A stretch of 64,000 nucleotides of DNA from Diploscapter coronatus. Its lineage: Eukaryota > Nematoda > Chromadorea > Rhabditida > Rhabditidae. The notes beneath the pieces are model-generated. The model ran no database searches and was not told the DNA's origin. It was given only the letters and a program-made list of their open reading frames with translations. The stretch lies in contig OZ038423.1 in assembly GCA_964036155.1 (NCBI GenBank), positions 14,461,249-14,525,248 on the forward strand, given 5' to 3'. Shown piece by piece: positions 37,540 to 48,153 of the stretch. The stretch's first letter is position 1, and every line of letters starts with the position of its first letter. A program made the position numbers and the translations under genes.

Positions 37540-38400
37540 ACTTCATTATTTTGCTCATAAACCTAATTCAGACTTTCTCTTTAGTCTTCATTGTGTTGGT
37601 TAGCATTCAGCAAACGTGTGCTGGTAAGAGTTTTATAGTGATTGATCAGGATGTTTTATTGTGAGATTTGTTCATTAAGGTTCAATTTGCTTTCAGCTCA
37701 AACCAAGAATTTTTATGAAAAAATATATGTAGAAAAGTAAGGCAAAAATTTGAAAACTCATTGCATACTTGAGCTGATATCTTCGTTTTAAAATGGTCGT
37801 TAAATGTGGATAAGTATTCAAATTTAGCGTGCGGCACGTGTGACATAAAAAATGTAGTGATCCAACCCAAAAATCCGGATTCTGGCGTGCATGCATTCGA
37901 CGGTGAGCCGGTTGCAGGAAAGAATCCAGAAGGCTGCGACACATACACATTCTCATGCACTGGAACTGGCGCAAACATTGGAGTAAGCAACAAATTATTT
38001 TTGCAAAAATTTTCAAATGATCTACACTAATTCAGTTAAACAATGACCAACTCACGGTTGGTGATGCCAATAGTCGCGTAAAACAGACGGTTAGCGAATG
38101 TCTTGGTTGATAATTTATAAAATGATGTGTATGATGAACGGTTGCGATAAAAGATAATTGAATATTTTAAAAATTGGAAAAGGCTAACATTTTAGACCAA
38201 GGCTACATTCGACTGCAACCCGCAGAATAAATGGCAGTATACTAGTGTAAGTTAATTCAACCGTAACTTATTTTTACTATTAGATACTGATGTTCTGTTT
38301 AAAATGATAAATAGATCTTGAGAGTATGAAACAATGATAGAATTTACAGAAAGGAGTAGCGACTATCGTCGACAACATTGGCTGCTTATCTGTTGATTAG
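37540..38400 (+). CDS. Secreted single C6-domain protein, paralogue of the C6 units upstream
   Basis: Small secreted protein with one six-cysteine C6 domain (Pfam C6 type), function unknown. The last four exons, 37828-37982, 38036-38089, 38196-38246 and 38350-38400, have lengths 155, 54, 51 and 51, exactly those of the third C6 unit at 32488-33319, and end in the same GCLSVD-stop. Cysteine pattern: CGTC, GCD, SCT, DCN, GCL. The preceding exon, ending at 37623, encodes a hydrophobic signal-peptide-like stretch (LVFIVLVSIQQTCA) in the right phase but contains no in-frame ATG, so the start codon lies in an upstream exon I cannot place; the start given is approximate. It arose from the C6 array by duplication or the reverse. 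Confidence 0.8.
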
Positions 38401-39341
38401 ATCGAAATCTCAGTTTCGTCCAAAAAGAATTCGAATGTTTTGTTACTATAGTTTATTACATTTCGATAACTGAATTCTTGAGTAATTAGCATTTTTTCAT
38501 TATGTTTTTATAGTTTTAAATATATTGCTGCGATAGAATAATTCTTTAATTCCGTAAAATAATTCGTAATCATAAAATGGTTTTATTCTCTCGAAATTTT
38601 GCATCATAAAATGACTTTCTTCACTTAATTGACTTAATAAATAAATCCAGATATTGCCTATGTAAGTATGATCAAATCGATTTGGCTTAAAAGTATGACT
38701 TTTCCAGACTTTGCACTTCTCTGCAAAAACTGACGCTAACCATTGTCATTTCAAGTAGATCAAGAACAACTCTTTGTTACCATTTCGCACATTTTGGCAT
38801 ATTCGAGGCCATTGAATTAAAATTTCTCTCCGATGATGAGTTTCATTTTATTTGCAAGGCAACGATTTATTCAAGACATTTTCAGGGCTAACCATAATGA
38901 AAATCGACTTTTCAATTTATTGAATCACTTTTTCAAAACATCGAATTTTTTTCAAACCTTGAAAGTATCCTCCTCGACCACATTCCCCGATGCGATCAAA
39001 TCGTGGATCAAGGAGAGGTTCTTCCTAAAGAAAAACGACTGGATAATTTTCAAAAATGAAACGATTGCGACATAGCTCATCATTATTGTCTCCCCCTTTC
39101 ATACATCAAATTCGGCGAATTCTTTAGAAAACAGTTGTAAACTATCAATATCAGTGTTTCTTCCCCTTTCATATGCCTAACATTCGTTCAGTGTCTGATA
39201 TTTCGCGAAAACAGACTGCGTAAAACCTTCTATCACGTTTTCTTGGAAGCAACCACTATTCTGGGTCAGACATAATTCGCTGAAAATTGAGACATTTGCT
39301 TCTCTCAATTTTATTGATTCAGTCATTTTTATGGGCAGACG
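38401..39341. other. Intergenic region, nothing supported
   Basis: AT-rich. An open frame at 38833-39075 has no recognisable domain. The end of the region presumably holds the promoter of the glycine-rich peptide gene. Confidence 0.5.
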
Positions 39342-39800
39342 ATGAGGCTAAGCTTCATTTTACTCATTTTCCTATGTCTACTCGTCATTGCAGCTGAGTC
39401 GCGAGGGGGAGGGGGTAGGTTGCTAATAAGTTGTTTTTGTATAATATGGAAATTTCAGGCGGTGGTCGACGTGGAGGAGGAGGAGGAGGTCGACGTGGAG
39501 GAGGCTGGGGAGGAGGAGGAAGATCAGGTTGGGGACGTGGAGGAGGCTGGGGAGGAGGAGGAGGAGGAAGATCAGGTTGGGAACGTGGAGGAGGCTGGGG
39601 AGGAGGAGGTTGGGGTGGAGGAGGAGGAAGATCAGGTTGGGGACATGGAATGGGATACGGAGGTAAATTTTTCACAACATTGCTTTTATCAAGATCTTAT
39701 TTTAGGACATGGTTATGGACCGATGCATTGGCCCTACGGAATGGACCCATTTTATGGAATGATGGGTGGATATCCGCCTTACTACGGCTATTACGGATAA
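39342..39800 (+). CDS. Short secreted Gly/Trp/Arg-rich peptide, antimicrobial-like
   Basis: Three exons (39342-39414, 39459-39662, 39706-39800) encode 123 residues. A clear signal peptide (MRLSFILLIFLCLLVIAAES) is followed by repeats of the type RGGGWGGGGRSGWGRGGGW, in which glycine runs are broken by Trp, Arg and Ser. The C-terminus, about 30 residues, switches to a Tyr/Pro/Met-rich stretch (YGMMGGYPPYYGYYG-stop). Composition and size resemble the glycine-rich NLP/CNC epidermal antimicrobial peptides of C. elegans, but structural cuticle or eggshell glycine-rich proteins look similar; the Arg/Trp spacing favours an antimicrobial role. AATAAA follows at 39897-39902. The purine-rich strand makes the opposite frames look open, but those are shadows. 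Confidence 0.8.
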   Translation: MRLSFILLIFLCLLVIAAESRGGGGRLLISCFCIIWKFQAVVDVEEEEEVDVEEAGEEEEDQVGDVEEAGEEEEEEDQVGNVEEAGEEEVGVEEEEDQVGDMEWDTEVNFSQHCFYQDLILGHGYGPMHWPYGMDPFYGMMGGYPPYYGYYG

Positions 39801-40485
39801 TTTATTCGAGATCAGATCATCTGGCATACTGTTCAATATTTGTTCTTCCAGATTGTTGATGTTACTGATATCGCAACGTTTCCTATCATTCATGTAAATA
39901 AACTATTTGTTCTCATACCTCAAAATGCCCATAAGGAAAGGCGTGTGCTAAATCGCACCTTTTTCATCGTTTTTGAATTTCTCTTTTGCTCTTTCGACCA
40001 CATTGCATAACGTACAGGGTGTTCCACGAATTCTTAACAACTTATTTCTTGTATAACTTCTCTTCCAATAATTATTTTCGAAAATGGTCAACTAATTTCA
40101 AATTAGCTAGGCGGAAGAAGCATGAAAATATATGGTTTTATCCATCTCTCATTTTGGCTAGAGCTTAGAATGCTGGTGGCGAACCCATTTGCCGGACTTA
40201 AATGCAAATATCGATTTTTTAAATATGTACTTTTTAGAGCAAATTGGGTATGGAAAATATGCAAAATTTTATGTTGATTTCGAATCTGAAAAGTTTAAAT
40301 TTGCATTGATTAAAAACGATTTGTGCTCGAAAAACTAAAGTCGCAATACTAAGGAAGAAATTTGAAATTTTACATTCTGAAAAATTGACAACTTTGAATG
40401 AATTTATTGTAGTATTTCTTACAAATAATTGAATAATTTTTACAGCATTAAAGCGCAATGCAATTTATCATGATTTTTTTCTTTT
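39801..40485. other. Convergent 3' flanks of the glycine-rich peptide and alcohol dehydrogenase genes
   Basis: AT-rich; the AATAAA at 39897-39902 belongs to the peptide gene. No further gene or repeat is seen. Confidence 0.5.
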
Positions 40486-42639
40486 TCAATGCTGAGAGAA
40501 ATCGACAACTGCTCGACCAACGATCGTTCCCTTGAGCATTTTGTCATAGATCGAAGCAACATCTTCAAGACGTACCTTTTCGACCGGTACCTGAGATTGT
40601 TCACTTTTTATATTGAAAAATCTTAAGCCGGCAAGATTTTAAAGAAATTTAACATATCATGCAGTTTAAAATCGGAAAAGTATTCTTATTTTTACCTTAA
40701 CGCTCCCATTAGCCAGAAATTCTATGGCGTCATCCACTTCTTTCCTATTGCCGACCAAAGTTCCCTTGATCGTTAGGCAATTGAAGACAATCGCAAAGCT
40801 ATCCAACTCAGGCTGAAATTGCACTATAAAGATTGCATCAGCTAGGTCGCATCAGACAAATCTCATCAGTGAAATCACTTCACTCCACAAACTCACCTTG
40901 CACTCTTTCGGCAGTCCAACGAACACGATCGTGCCTCGTTTTCTCGTATAGTAAATTGCATCTTCCATCGGTTTCTTTGCCACGGCAACATTCACGACAC
41001 CGTGAGGACCTCCGTTTGTGATCAAAAGAGTCGAGTTTAAGAATAAGTCTTTCAGGATTGAGATACTTTCAAAATCGATCCAATGAGATCTGGAGCGAAT
41101 GCATCTTGAAAGAAGTCGGCTCCCAACTTACGACAATGCTCCTCCTTCGAGGGGTGATCGATTGCCAGAACTTTGAAGCCCATCGCCTAAAATTAGCATT
41201 CTAAAAGTCAAGGCTATGAAAAGAAAAAATATATATATATATCTTTTCGCTATTCTTTAAATTTCCAGCAAGTTTTGATTCATACCCTTGCATATTGGAT
41301 GCCCAATGATCCCAAGCCTCCTCCGGCGCCAGAAATGGCGAGTATCTGACCAGCGCGAACATTCGTCTCTCTGATAGCCCTGTAAATCGTCACACCCTGA
41401 AAATTAGTTTTTCAAATGGTAAAATGTTTGAATCATTTTACAGCGCATAAAATCGGTGCGACTTCAGCGAGGTCGACGTTTTCTGGAATCTTCGCAGCAT
41501 CAAGAGCTCGAACGGAGATGTATTCTTGGAATGTTCCAGGACTAAATCATTATCACGTTTTGTTAGAAATACCAATGCCTAGGGCATTAGTTTTCCTGAG
41601 AATTTATTGCTTAAGCTAGTGGGAGTGTTCTATAAAGAAAACAAGCAACACAATATCCTGGTATTAACAATCGGGAACGATTTATGGTTAGTGGCTTATG
41701 GTTTCATTTCGAAGATCAAGACAAACAGAAACGCAAAGCAAACCATATGATATTAAGAAGAAATACAAAGCCAAACAGATAAGTTTCTAGATGAGTTAAG
41801 GATGAAAGCACAGAACTTGAGTGCTTTTTATTTGATGATGGACTCTTTTTCCATAGATTACAATAAGAACATTTTTTACTATGAACAACAAACTCGCAAT
41901 GTAAAATTGTCGCTATAGAAAATTATGATAGCTAAACCCACGTATCGAATCCGAAATTCTTCGCGAATGCGCAGCTTGGTTCATGTGATTGCTTACAGAA
42001 TTCGCAAGCTAGACACGTTCTGACTTGTAGCTAAACAGATTATTTATTATCTCAAAAAAGTCTACCACAACCTTGATTCCAGCTTTGTCACCAATGCTCC
42101 AGCCATTGACTGACTTTCCAACAGCCACAACTTCGCCTGCACCTTCGTGTCCTCCAATCAGTGGGAACACCGTGAACATCGAGAAATCACCCAAGTAGCC
42201 ATGCAGATCAGAATGGCAAATTCCCGAGTACCGAATTCGCACGAGGATTTCGTCATCTGCTGGGTTAGGAATCGGAACTTCACGAATCAAAAATGCCAAC
42301 ATTATTGTTTTAAAACAACAATTGCGTGAAGTATTTGTTGAGTGATGATGTACTTGACGATTCCAAGTGTTTTTACTGATTGGTAAATAAATGCGAAGAT
42401 AGTTCCATAACTTTTCTGGTAATAACAAGACAGCAATGAGCTGTATCAAATAATTGCGTACAAATTTATTTTAATAAAATCTTCCAGACTAAAAATATTA
42501 TTTTCTGATGCAAATTATTGAAAATTACCTGAAACTGAAAGATAAAAGTGCAACTTACTTCTAGCGTCCCATTGGGAGCATCAGCGACCAGAGCTCGCTG
42601 CATTTTCGGATGACCATTTGTGAGCAGTGCTTCTTCCAT
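40486..42639 (-). CDS. Zinc-dependent alcohol dehydrogenase (SODH-like)
   Basis: Cytosolic medium-chain zinc alcohol dehydrogenase, interconverting alcohols and aldehydes with NAD. Nine exons (42639-42555, 42277-42072, 42030-41942, 41541-41442, 41396-41286, 41186-41067, 41022-40897, 40812-40696, 40590-40486) give 352 residues, the usual length of the fungal/nematode class. Catalytic zinc ligands: C of GICHSDLH and H of [13 protein letters not shown]. The structural-zinc cysteines are CLACEFC and the C of HEPSC. The Rossmann motif [14 protein letters not shown] binds NAD. Closest relatives I know are C. elegans SODH-1/2 and yeast ADH. Two joints are odd: the first intron could end at 42559 or 42555 (42555 fits the phase), and the 44-nt intron 41066-41023 has a GT donor but its phase-correct end reads TTTTG, not AG. 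Confidence 0.93.
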
Positions 42640-43059
42640 ATTTTGTAGGGAGTATCTAAAATGTGACTACTTTTGACCTAACTGAAAATAGAATGTGCGA
42701 CCAGCGATTAAAGTCAATAGAGCTTCTTGTGGTGTGATACGTGGAATGGCACACAAAGTCGAGGTGCTTGAAGGAGTCTATGAAGATGGACTGAGAGATA
42801 AAGAAAAGAAGAAAAGAAAAGAGCTAAGATCAAAAATAATTAATCTCTGTCAAATTTTAAATATCATTTATCAATCGGCGAAACGTAACCCATGTGCAAA
42901 TGGATTACATCTCATCGGGTGATAGGATACATTATTGCTGTCTGAATCGCACATTTCTTGCAGGACTTTGAAAATTTATCCTTAAAAAATTCCATCGGCT
43001 CAAAAAAGATAGTCTGGTGTAAAAAATTGAAAAATTTATTCTAAGCGACAATGTACTAT
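42640..43059. other. Short intergenic region
   Basis: Separates two minus-strand genes: 5' flank of the dehydrogenase and 3' flank of the sulfotransferase. The open frame at 42695-42922 is lysine-rich and unsupported. Confidence 0.45.
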
Positions 43060-44877
43060 CTAATAATCTTCGGGCAGTTTAACACTATCAAAAACAGCGG
43101 TATCAAAATTGAATATCAAATAATCGTAGTAGTACATCTTCTTCAGAGTCTGCATGACATATGGATTCGTGAACATTTCCTTTTCGTATTTTTGCCGTCG
43201 TATCGTGTGGCTGGTTGAGTGGTGTGTTTTTCCGCCTGAAACATTATTTTTGGAAGCACTAGATAAATATGAATACTCAGCGTCTGATTTCGAATTTCGT
43301 CAATTTTCCACTCTTCTACTCCTCTTTCACGAAAGACTAGCTCCAACTCGTCGAGCATTCGTTCCGTACCATCACTGGATGATTCTTTTTTGATGAGCGT
43401 ATACTTTCTGAAGTGTTTTTTGAAATTGCAATACCTAAAAAAACGCTTTCTAGATTGTTGGTAGGTAGAAGTTTACCATGATAACGGTGTAAAATGTCGA
43501 TCGGTGTAGTCAAGCTCAAAATGCTTCGCCTTCGAGATTTCCATCATTCGATTGTAAGCTCTTTTTACGACGCAAGACATGTTCTTGTGGCAGTCGTAAC
43601 AGTGGACGAAGGACTCTGTCCAATCTTCTTCGCTGAGATAATAGTTGTTTTTTGACGAAAATGATTCCTTGTTGCAAAAACTAGTAAAAATTTCTAGGAA
43701 AGAAAAGAATCAGATACTCATCTTTGTGTCGAAAAATATCTAGAAGTGATAGTATGCTGCTTTTTCATGTGTTTTTTGAGTTGTGAAAAGTTAGTGGCGA
43801 ATGAACCTTTCGCGTTCGTGCTTCGTACGCCACGGGGCTTTTCAGCGTCGATAAATTTTGAAGGAAATATGAAAAATTCCTACTCGATGCACTTATTGAT
43901 GAAAGCACTGATGAATCTGTCCAGAGGCTCTCGAACTATGGCAATCATTCGTTTCTCTTTGAAGCCCAACTCAACCACATCGATGCTCGGATTAGACAAG
44001 TTGAACGTCGAATAATCGTCCAGGCACCAACTTCAATCAACCTCATAAACTATGATTTGCAATATTATTTACCTGGTTTTGGACCATCCATCACTAATTC
44101 TGATGCCCAATCGCTCAAAGAACTCCCCTTTCTTCACAAAGCAATTTATGCCGACGTTCAACGTCGAAGCGCATTTTTCTATTAGACAAAGTCCAAGATT
44201 GTAATCTTTACCAAAATCCTGAAAACGGTGAAATAGTTGTACAGAATATGGATCCTATGATTGATCCGAAATTAAAATTCCTAATTGATTAAAGTCCATC
44301 TTACTCAAGACACAAAATTAGGATACATTGACCATTACCAAAAATCAACGCTCATCTCTCTAACTTCCAAATGTTATTACAAAGCATCATCTTCAATAAA
44401 GCAGCCTTAATCTTCCAACCATCCTTCATCCAACACACACACACACCCGAGCAAGATCAAAAATGATCAAAGTCTTAACAGGGGCCATTCTCGCAAATAA
44501 ATTGTGGTTACCGAAAGATCGTGTCTTACTCGAACTCGACAAGAAACGAATCGGACAAACAACTCAAGCGAACTCAAATTCTACTCTTCCTCACACTCAC
44601 GCACGCACTCGCAAATTCATCGCGTAATTAAGAAAATGATAGACTTACAACTAGTGCCTGTTTATAATTGACGAACGGCCTTAAATAATGGTCGCCCAAA
44701 TCTAAAAGTATATAGTAGTCAAGTTTTAAAGAAAAAAGCCAGGTTACCTGCCAGATAAATTGGATATCGATAGTACTTGACGATGAAATTCACCAGAATA
44801 ATAAGTAAGAATAGACTCGCAAATGATAGACCAATTTGGAATGGTCGATAATTTATACCCGTGAAAGTTTTGAACAT
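43060..44877 (-). CDS. Golgi-type carbohydrate sulfotransferase (Sulfotransfer_2 family), copy 1
   Basis: Type II membrane sulfotransferase that would move sulfate from PAPS to glycans in the Golgi. Seven exons (44877-44748, 44701-44649, 44218-44073, 44030-43884, 43632-43477, 43434-43277, 43235-43060) give 321 residues. A membrane anchor lies at about residues 18-33 (LSFASLFLLIILVNFIV). The PAPS-binding 5' loop reads CLIEKCASTLNVGINC and the 3' loop IAIVREPLDRFISAFINKC. Later landmarks are CYDCHKNMSC, HFTPLSWYCNF, and HSTSHTIRRQ followed by KKMYYYDYLIF. It is head-to-head with a paralogue at 45075 that shares exon boundaries from the second exon on. Substrate unknown; the nematode family includes many paralogues. 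Confidence 0.92.
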
Positions 44878-45074
44878 AAGTCTCGTCTTATTCATCTGAT
44901 TTATGCGTAGAAATTGTCACATTGATTGTTACAAGTGAAATTTGAAATTTAAGCTATTGATGCTTCATTAGTCATTCATTTCAAATTTCCTGTTTTGCGA
45001 TAATAATGTAATCAAAATTTCGATCGAACAAGTAGAGATGTTGTCTCAAATTTGCAAACGATATCTCGAAGATA
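44878..45074. promoter_or_regulatory. Short shared region between divergent sulfotransferase genes
   Basis: Only about 200 bases separate the two start codons (about 360 if the plus-strand gene starts at 45237), so the promoters must overlap or be one bidirectional promoter. The sequence is AT-rich; AAATTTGAAATTT near 44940 and its complement near 44980 form an imperfect inverted pair. Confidence 0.4.
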
Positions 45075-47003
45075 ATGGAATCTAGGACAACGATCTTGGA
45101 ACACCATCAAAAACTGAAATTGAAAGTGGACGAAAAAAGAAAACGTGAATATCCGGATTCGATATGTGCGGAATATTTTGTACCCGAAAATGCGTCGTCG
45201 CATGCATTTATCGTAAATAGCATCTGTAAGTGTAAAATGGGTTTCAAACGTTCCTTGAAAGAAAAGTCGCTATTTGGTTATCTTCTGACATACAAAAATT
45301 TCCTAAATCGGATTCGCCTCTCTAATCCAAAATCGTTTCCAATAATTATTGTAATCTTAACTCTATGCATTATTTTATGCATGAATATTTGGGCTAAATT
45401 GATAAGTATTAATCCTTTTCCTATTGGATATTATAGATTTCTATTGAATAATAAAATTGAAAATGCGGTAATTCTCAACTTTCGCTGGTCTGAATTTTCA
45501 TATTGGACTTTAGATTGACACCACTAACGATATTTCCGAGTATATCAAAAGAATTAATTATACGCTGCCTTGTACGTCCTCCCATCAAATATAATTACCT
45601 GATTATCTCGTTTTTAGACTTGGGACCGGAATATGTGACGCCATTTATAAACTACAAACAAACATTTGTGGTAGTACACTTCGAAGTGTCAACTTATCAC
45701 GAATTCAAATTATAGGAATACGGTCCAAAACATAATATGGCCGGATGCATGATCGAAAAATGCATGTCTACTTTGATGGTCGGAGTAAACTGCTATGTGA
45801 AACAAAGACGATTCTTCAAATCATTGGGTCTTACTGTCAACGATGGATGGGGAAAAGCGGGGTAAAATTCTGCTATAATTTCTGTTTATTAAAACTTCTA
45901 TATAGACACACAATATCATGTTTATTAACAGTGAAAAGCAACACCTTTAATCAATCCATCTCCATTATAGAGCACTAAAACGCCCTGAATATGCCATATC
46001 TTGCTGATAAGGAAAAATAGGAGAAAATCAAATATCAAAATTAGCAAATTTAATTTTGGAAGGACTAGAATTATAGACTTTTCTATTTCTCCTCTTTCGT
46101 GTCTTTTACGCGAACCGATTGCTAATAAACATAAGAAAGTGTAGGCAAAAATTGAATAAACTGAAAATATCCTTCTTTATTTTTGAATGGAAAATATTTA
46201 TTATAAGCTTGAAATATCCTCGAGTTTTTCCAGATTCTGCTTGGGCGAAACCTATCATGATGTATCCAACGTGACCCTTGACGTACCTTCGGTCTATTAT
46301 GCCGGAATGCGTCTTTTCGCGATCATTCGAGATCCCATCGAGCGATTTCTCAGTGCCTTCTACAACAAGTGCATTTTGTAAGGCAATTCTTGACATTTTT
46401 GTGAAAAAAATCGTTTTAGCGAGGCTAAAACGAATAAATTTGTGCCCTGTTACGGTTGTCGCAAAAATATGAAATGTGTCGTGAAATATATCTACAAAAA
46501 CCTAAAAGCCATGAAACCGAATCAAATAGCATCCTTGGAATATAATGATCGACATTTCGCGCCATTATCATGGTAGGATTTTGTCTGTGTAAACGAAATA
46601 CAGACTTACATTTTCGGTACTGCAATTTCCGTGATCATCTCAAGAGTTTCACATTAATCGATGGATCGGGAAAATCTTTCGAAGAAAAGCAGAAATTTCT
46701 GAAGAATCTGTTCCAATTATTCCATCAGCAAAAAGTCGGTAGTTCTACCTTGATCGAAATCTGGGATCAAGCTACTGGTAAGTCAAATTTCGATTTTTTA
46801 AACCAAACTTTGGCGAATAATACTAGAGAAAACTTTTAGAGAGTCATACAAAACATTCAAGCACTGGAAAAAATGGCATAGCAAAATGGAAACAAGTAAT
46901 GATGGATAATCCTAAAATTTTGAAGACTTTGAAGAAAATCTACTACTACGATTATCTCATTTTTGGGTATGATACGTCTATTTTCAACAGAATAGCTGAC
47001 TGA
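45075..47003 (+). CDS. Carbohydrate sulfotransferase (Sulfotransfer_2 family), copy 2, with a defective-looking splice site
   Basis: Paralogue of the divergent gene at 43060-44877. Eight exons (45075-45467, 45514-45571, 45618-45670, 45716-45861, 46234-46377, 46420-46572, 46617-46777, 46840-47003) give 423 residues. A membrane anchor follows the basic N-terminus (IIIVILTLCIILCMNIW). PAPS loops: CMIEKCMSTLMVGVNC and FAIIRDPIERFLSAFYNKC. Also present are CYGCRKNMKC, HFAPLSW, CNFRDHL, HTKHSS and KKIYYYDYLIF, parallel to copy 1. Start could be the later ATG at 45237. The intron 46573-46616 has a good GT donor, but the phase-correct acceptor reads TTTTCG; using the nearby CAG at 46601-46603 gives a stop after ten codons. 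So this copy may use a non-AG acceptor, contain a sequence error, or be newly pseudogenised. Confidence 0.8.
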
Positions 47004-48153
47004 CTAAAATAATTAATCTTGCTAATTAGATTAATAAAGACCGTGTCAACTATTCAAAATTTATTCAATTTGTGTACTATACAAGAAATAGCATAATAAT
47101 CACCGTATAAAATGTGGAAAGATAGACGTTAGAAGCGCAGTGACGAATTGAAAACAAATGAAATGAGTGACTAAAATTTCAATATCGTAAAAACTGATTC
47201 CGATAACTTTAATTTCAAAATTCTTGTTTTACGATACTATAAACTTATGAAAGCTACACATCTGAGCATATGAGCCTATAAAATAGAAAGAAAATCAATA
47301 AAATTATGAATTTGCCAAGAAAACTCTGAGAAATGTAATTTTTACAAGGCAAAATTACGAAAGTAATAGAAGAATGAATGAATCTCATGAAAATAAACCA
47401 AAATGAATTTCTAAAATTTGTTTAAAATATTTAGTGCTCTTTAACACTATTGTGCCACATCATCAAATGATATGAGAGGATAATACTGTGCGTCTAGTAA
47501 AAACTAGAAAGAAAGAAATTTCGTAAATATTGTTTGAGAATTGCCTAATCAACGCATAAACTTGAAAATTAATTTAGGAATTATGAATATTTTAGAGAAA
47601 ACGTTGCATAATTCGTGTAATTTATGCAGGCCTGTCACGCTGTGTATCGTCGAAACTTTATAACAAGTTAGTTATCTGAAATTTGTATAATTTTTGAGAT
47701 TTCAAACGTTGGAAAAATTTGTGTATACTTCAAATCATTTTAGAAAAGCTCGTAAACGTATAGGAATAGTGAGGTTGGAATCGAAAATCTTCAAGCTAAA
47801 AATTCTTGCATCCTAAATCTCAAATTATTGAAGAATAACCTTAGGGAATAAGAATATTTGACTAAGATGAAATTTCAATATCTTTCATTCATATAATTTT
47901 TTCGATAATTAGACCATTAAAATTTCTTTCATTATCTGATTTAGACGAATTTTCAGCCCAAACTAAAGCCTAGAGAAAACCCGAGAAACCAAATTTCCTA
48001 TAAAAGTTGATACACAAGGTGGTCCGAGATAAGATTTCAGCGGAACATTTAGATTGTGGGCTATTTGCAGAGTAAAATCTGACTAAAGTCTCGCCTAGAT
48101 TTTTAGGATCAATTTGATGGCCTATGAAGGAATTGATTACCTGAAACACCCTC
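47004..48153. other. Intergenic region, nothing supported
   Basis: Highly AT-rich with frequent stops on both strands. It holds the convergent 3' flanks of the second sulfotransferase and the MH2 gene; no repeat or RNA gene recognised. Confidence 0.55.

Noticed and set aside
39385..39675. Minus-strand proline-rich open frame
   Set aside because: Complement of the glycine repeats of the secreted peptide gene.
42009..42449. Open frame extending the dehydrogenase N-terminus from within the intron
   Set aside because: The upstream exon starting at 42639 gives a normal-length enzyme; the extension has no family similarity.
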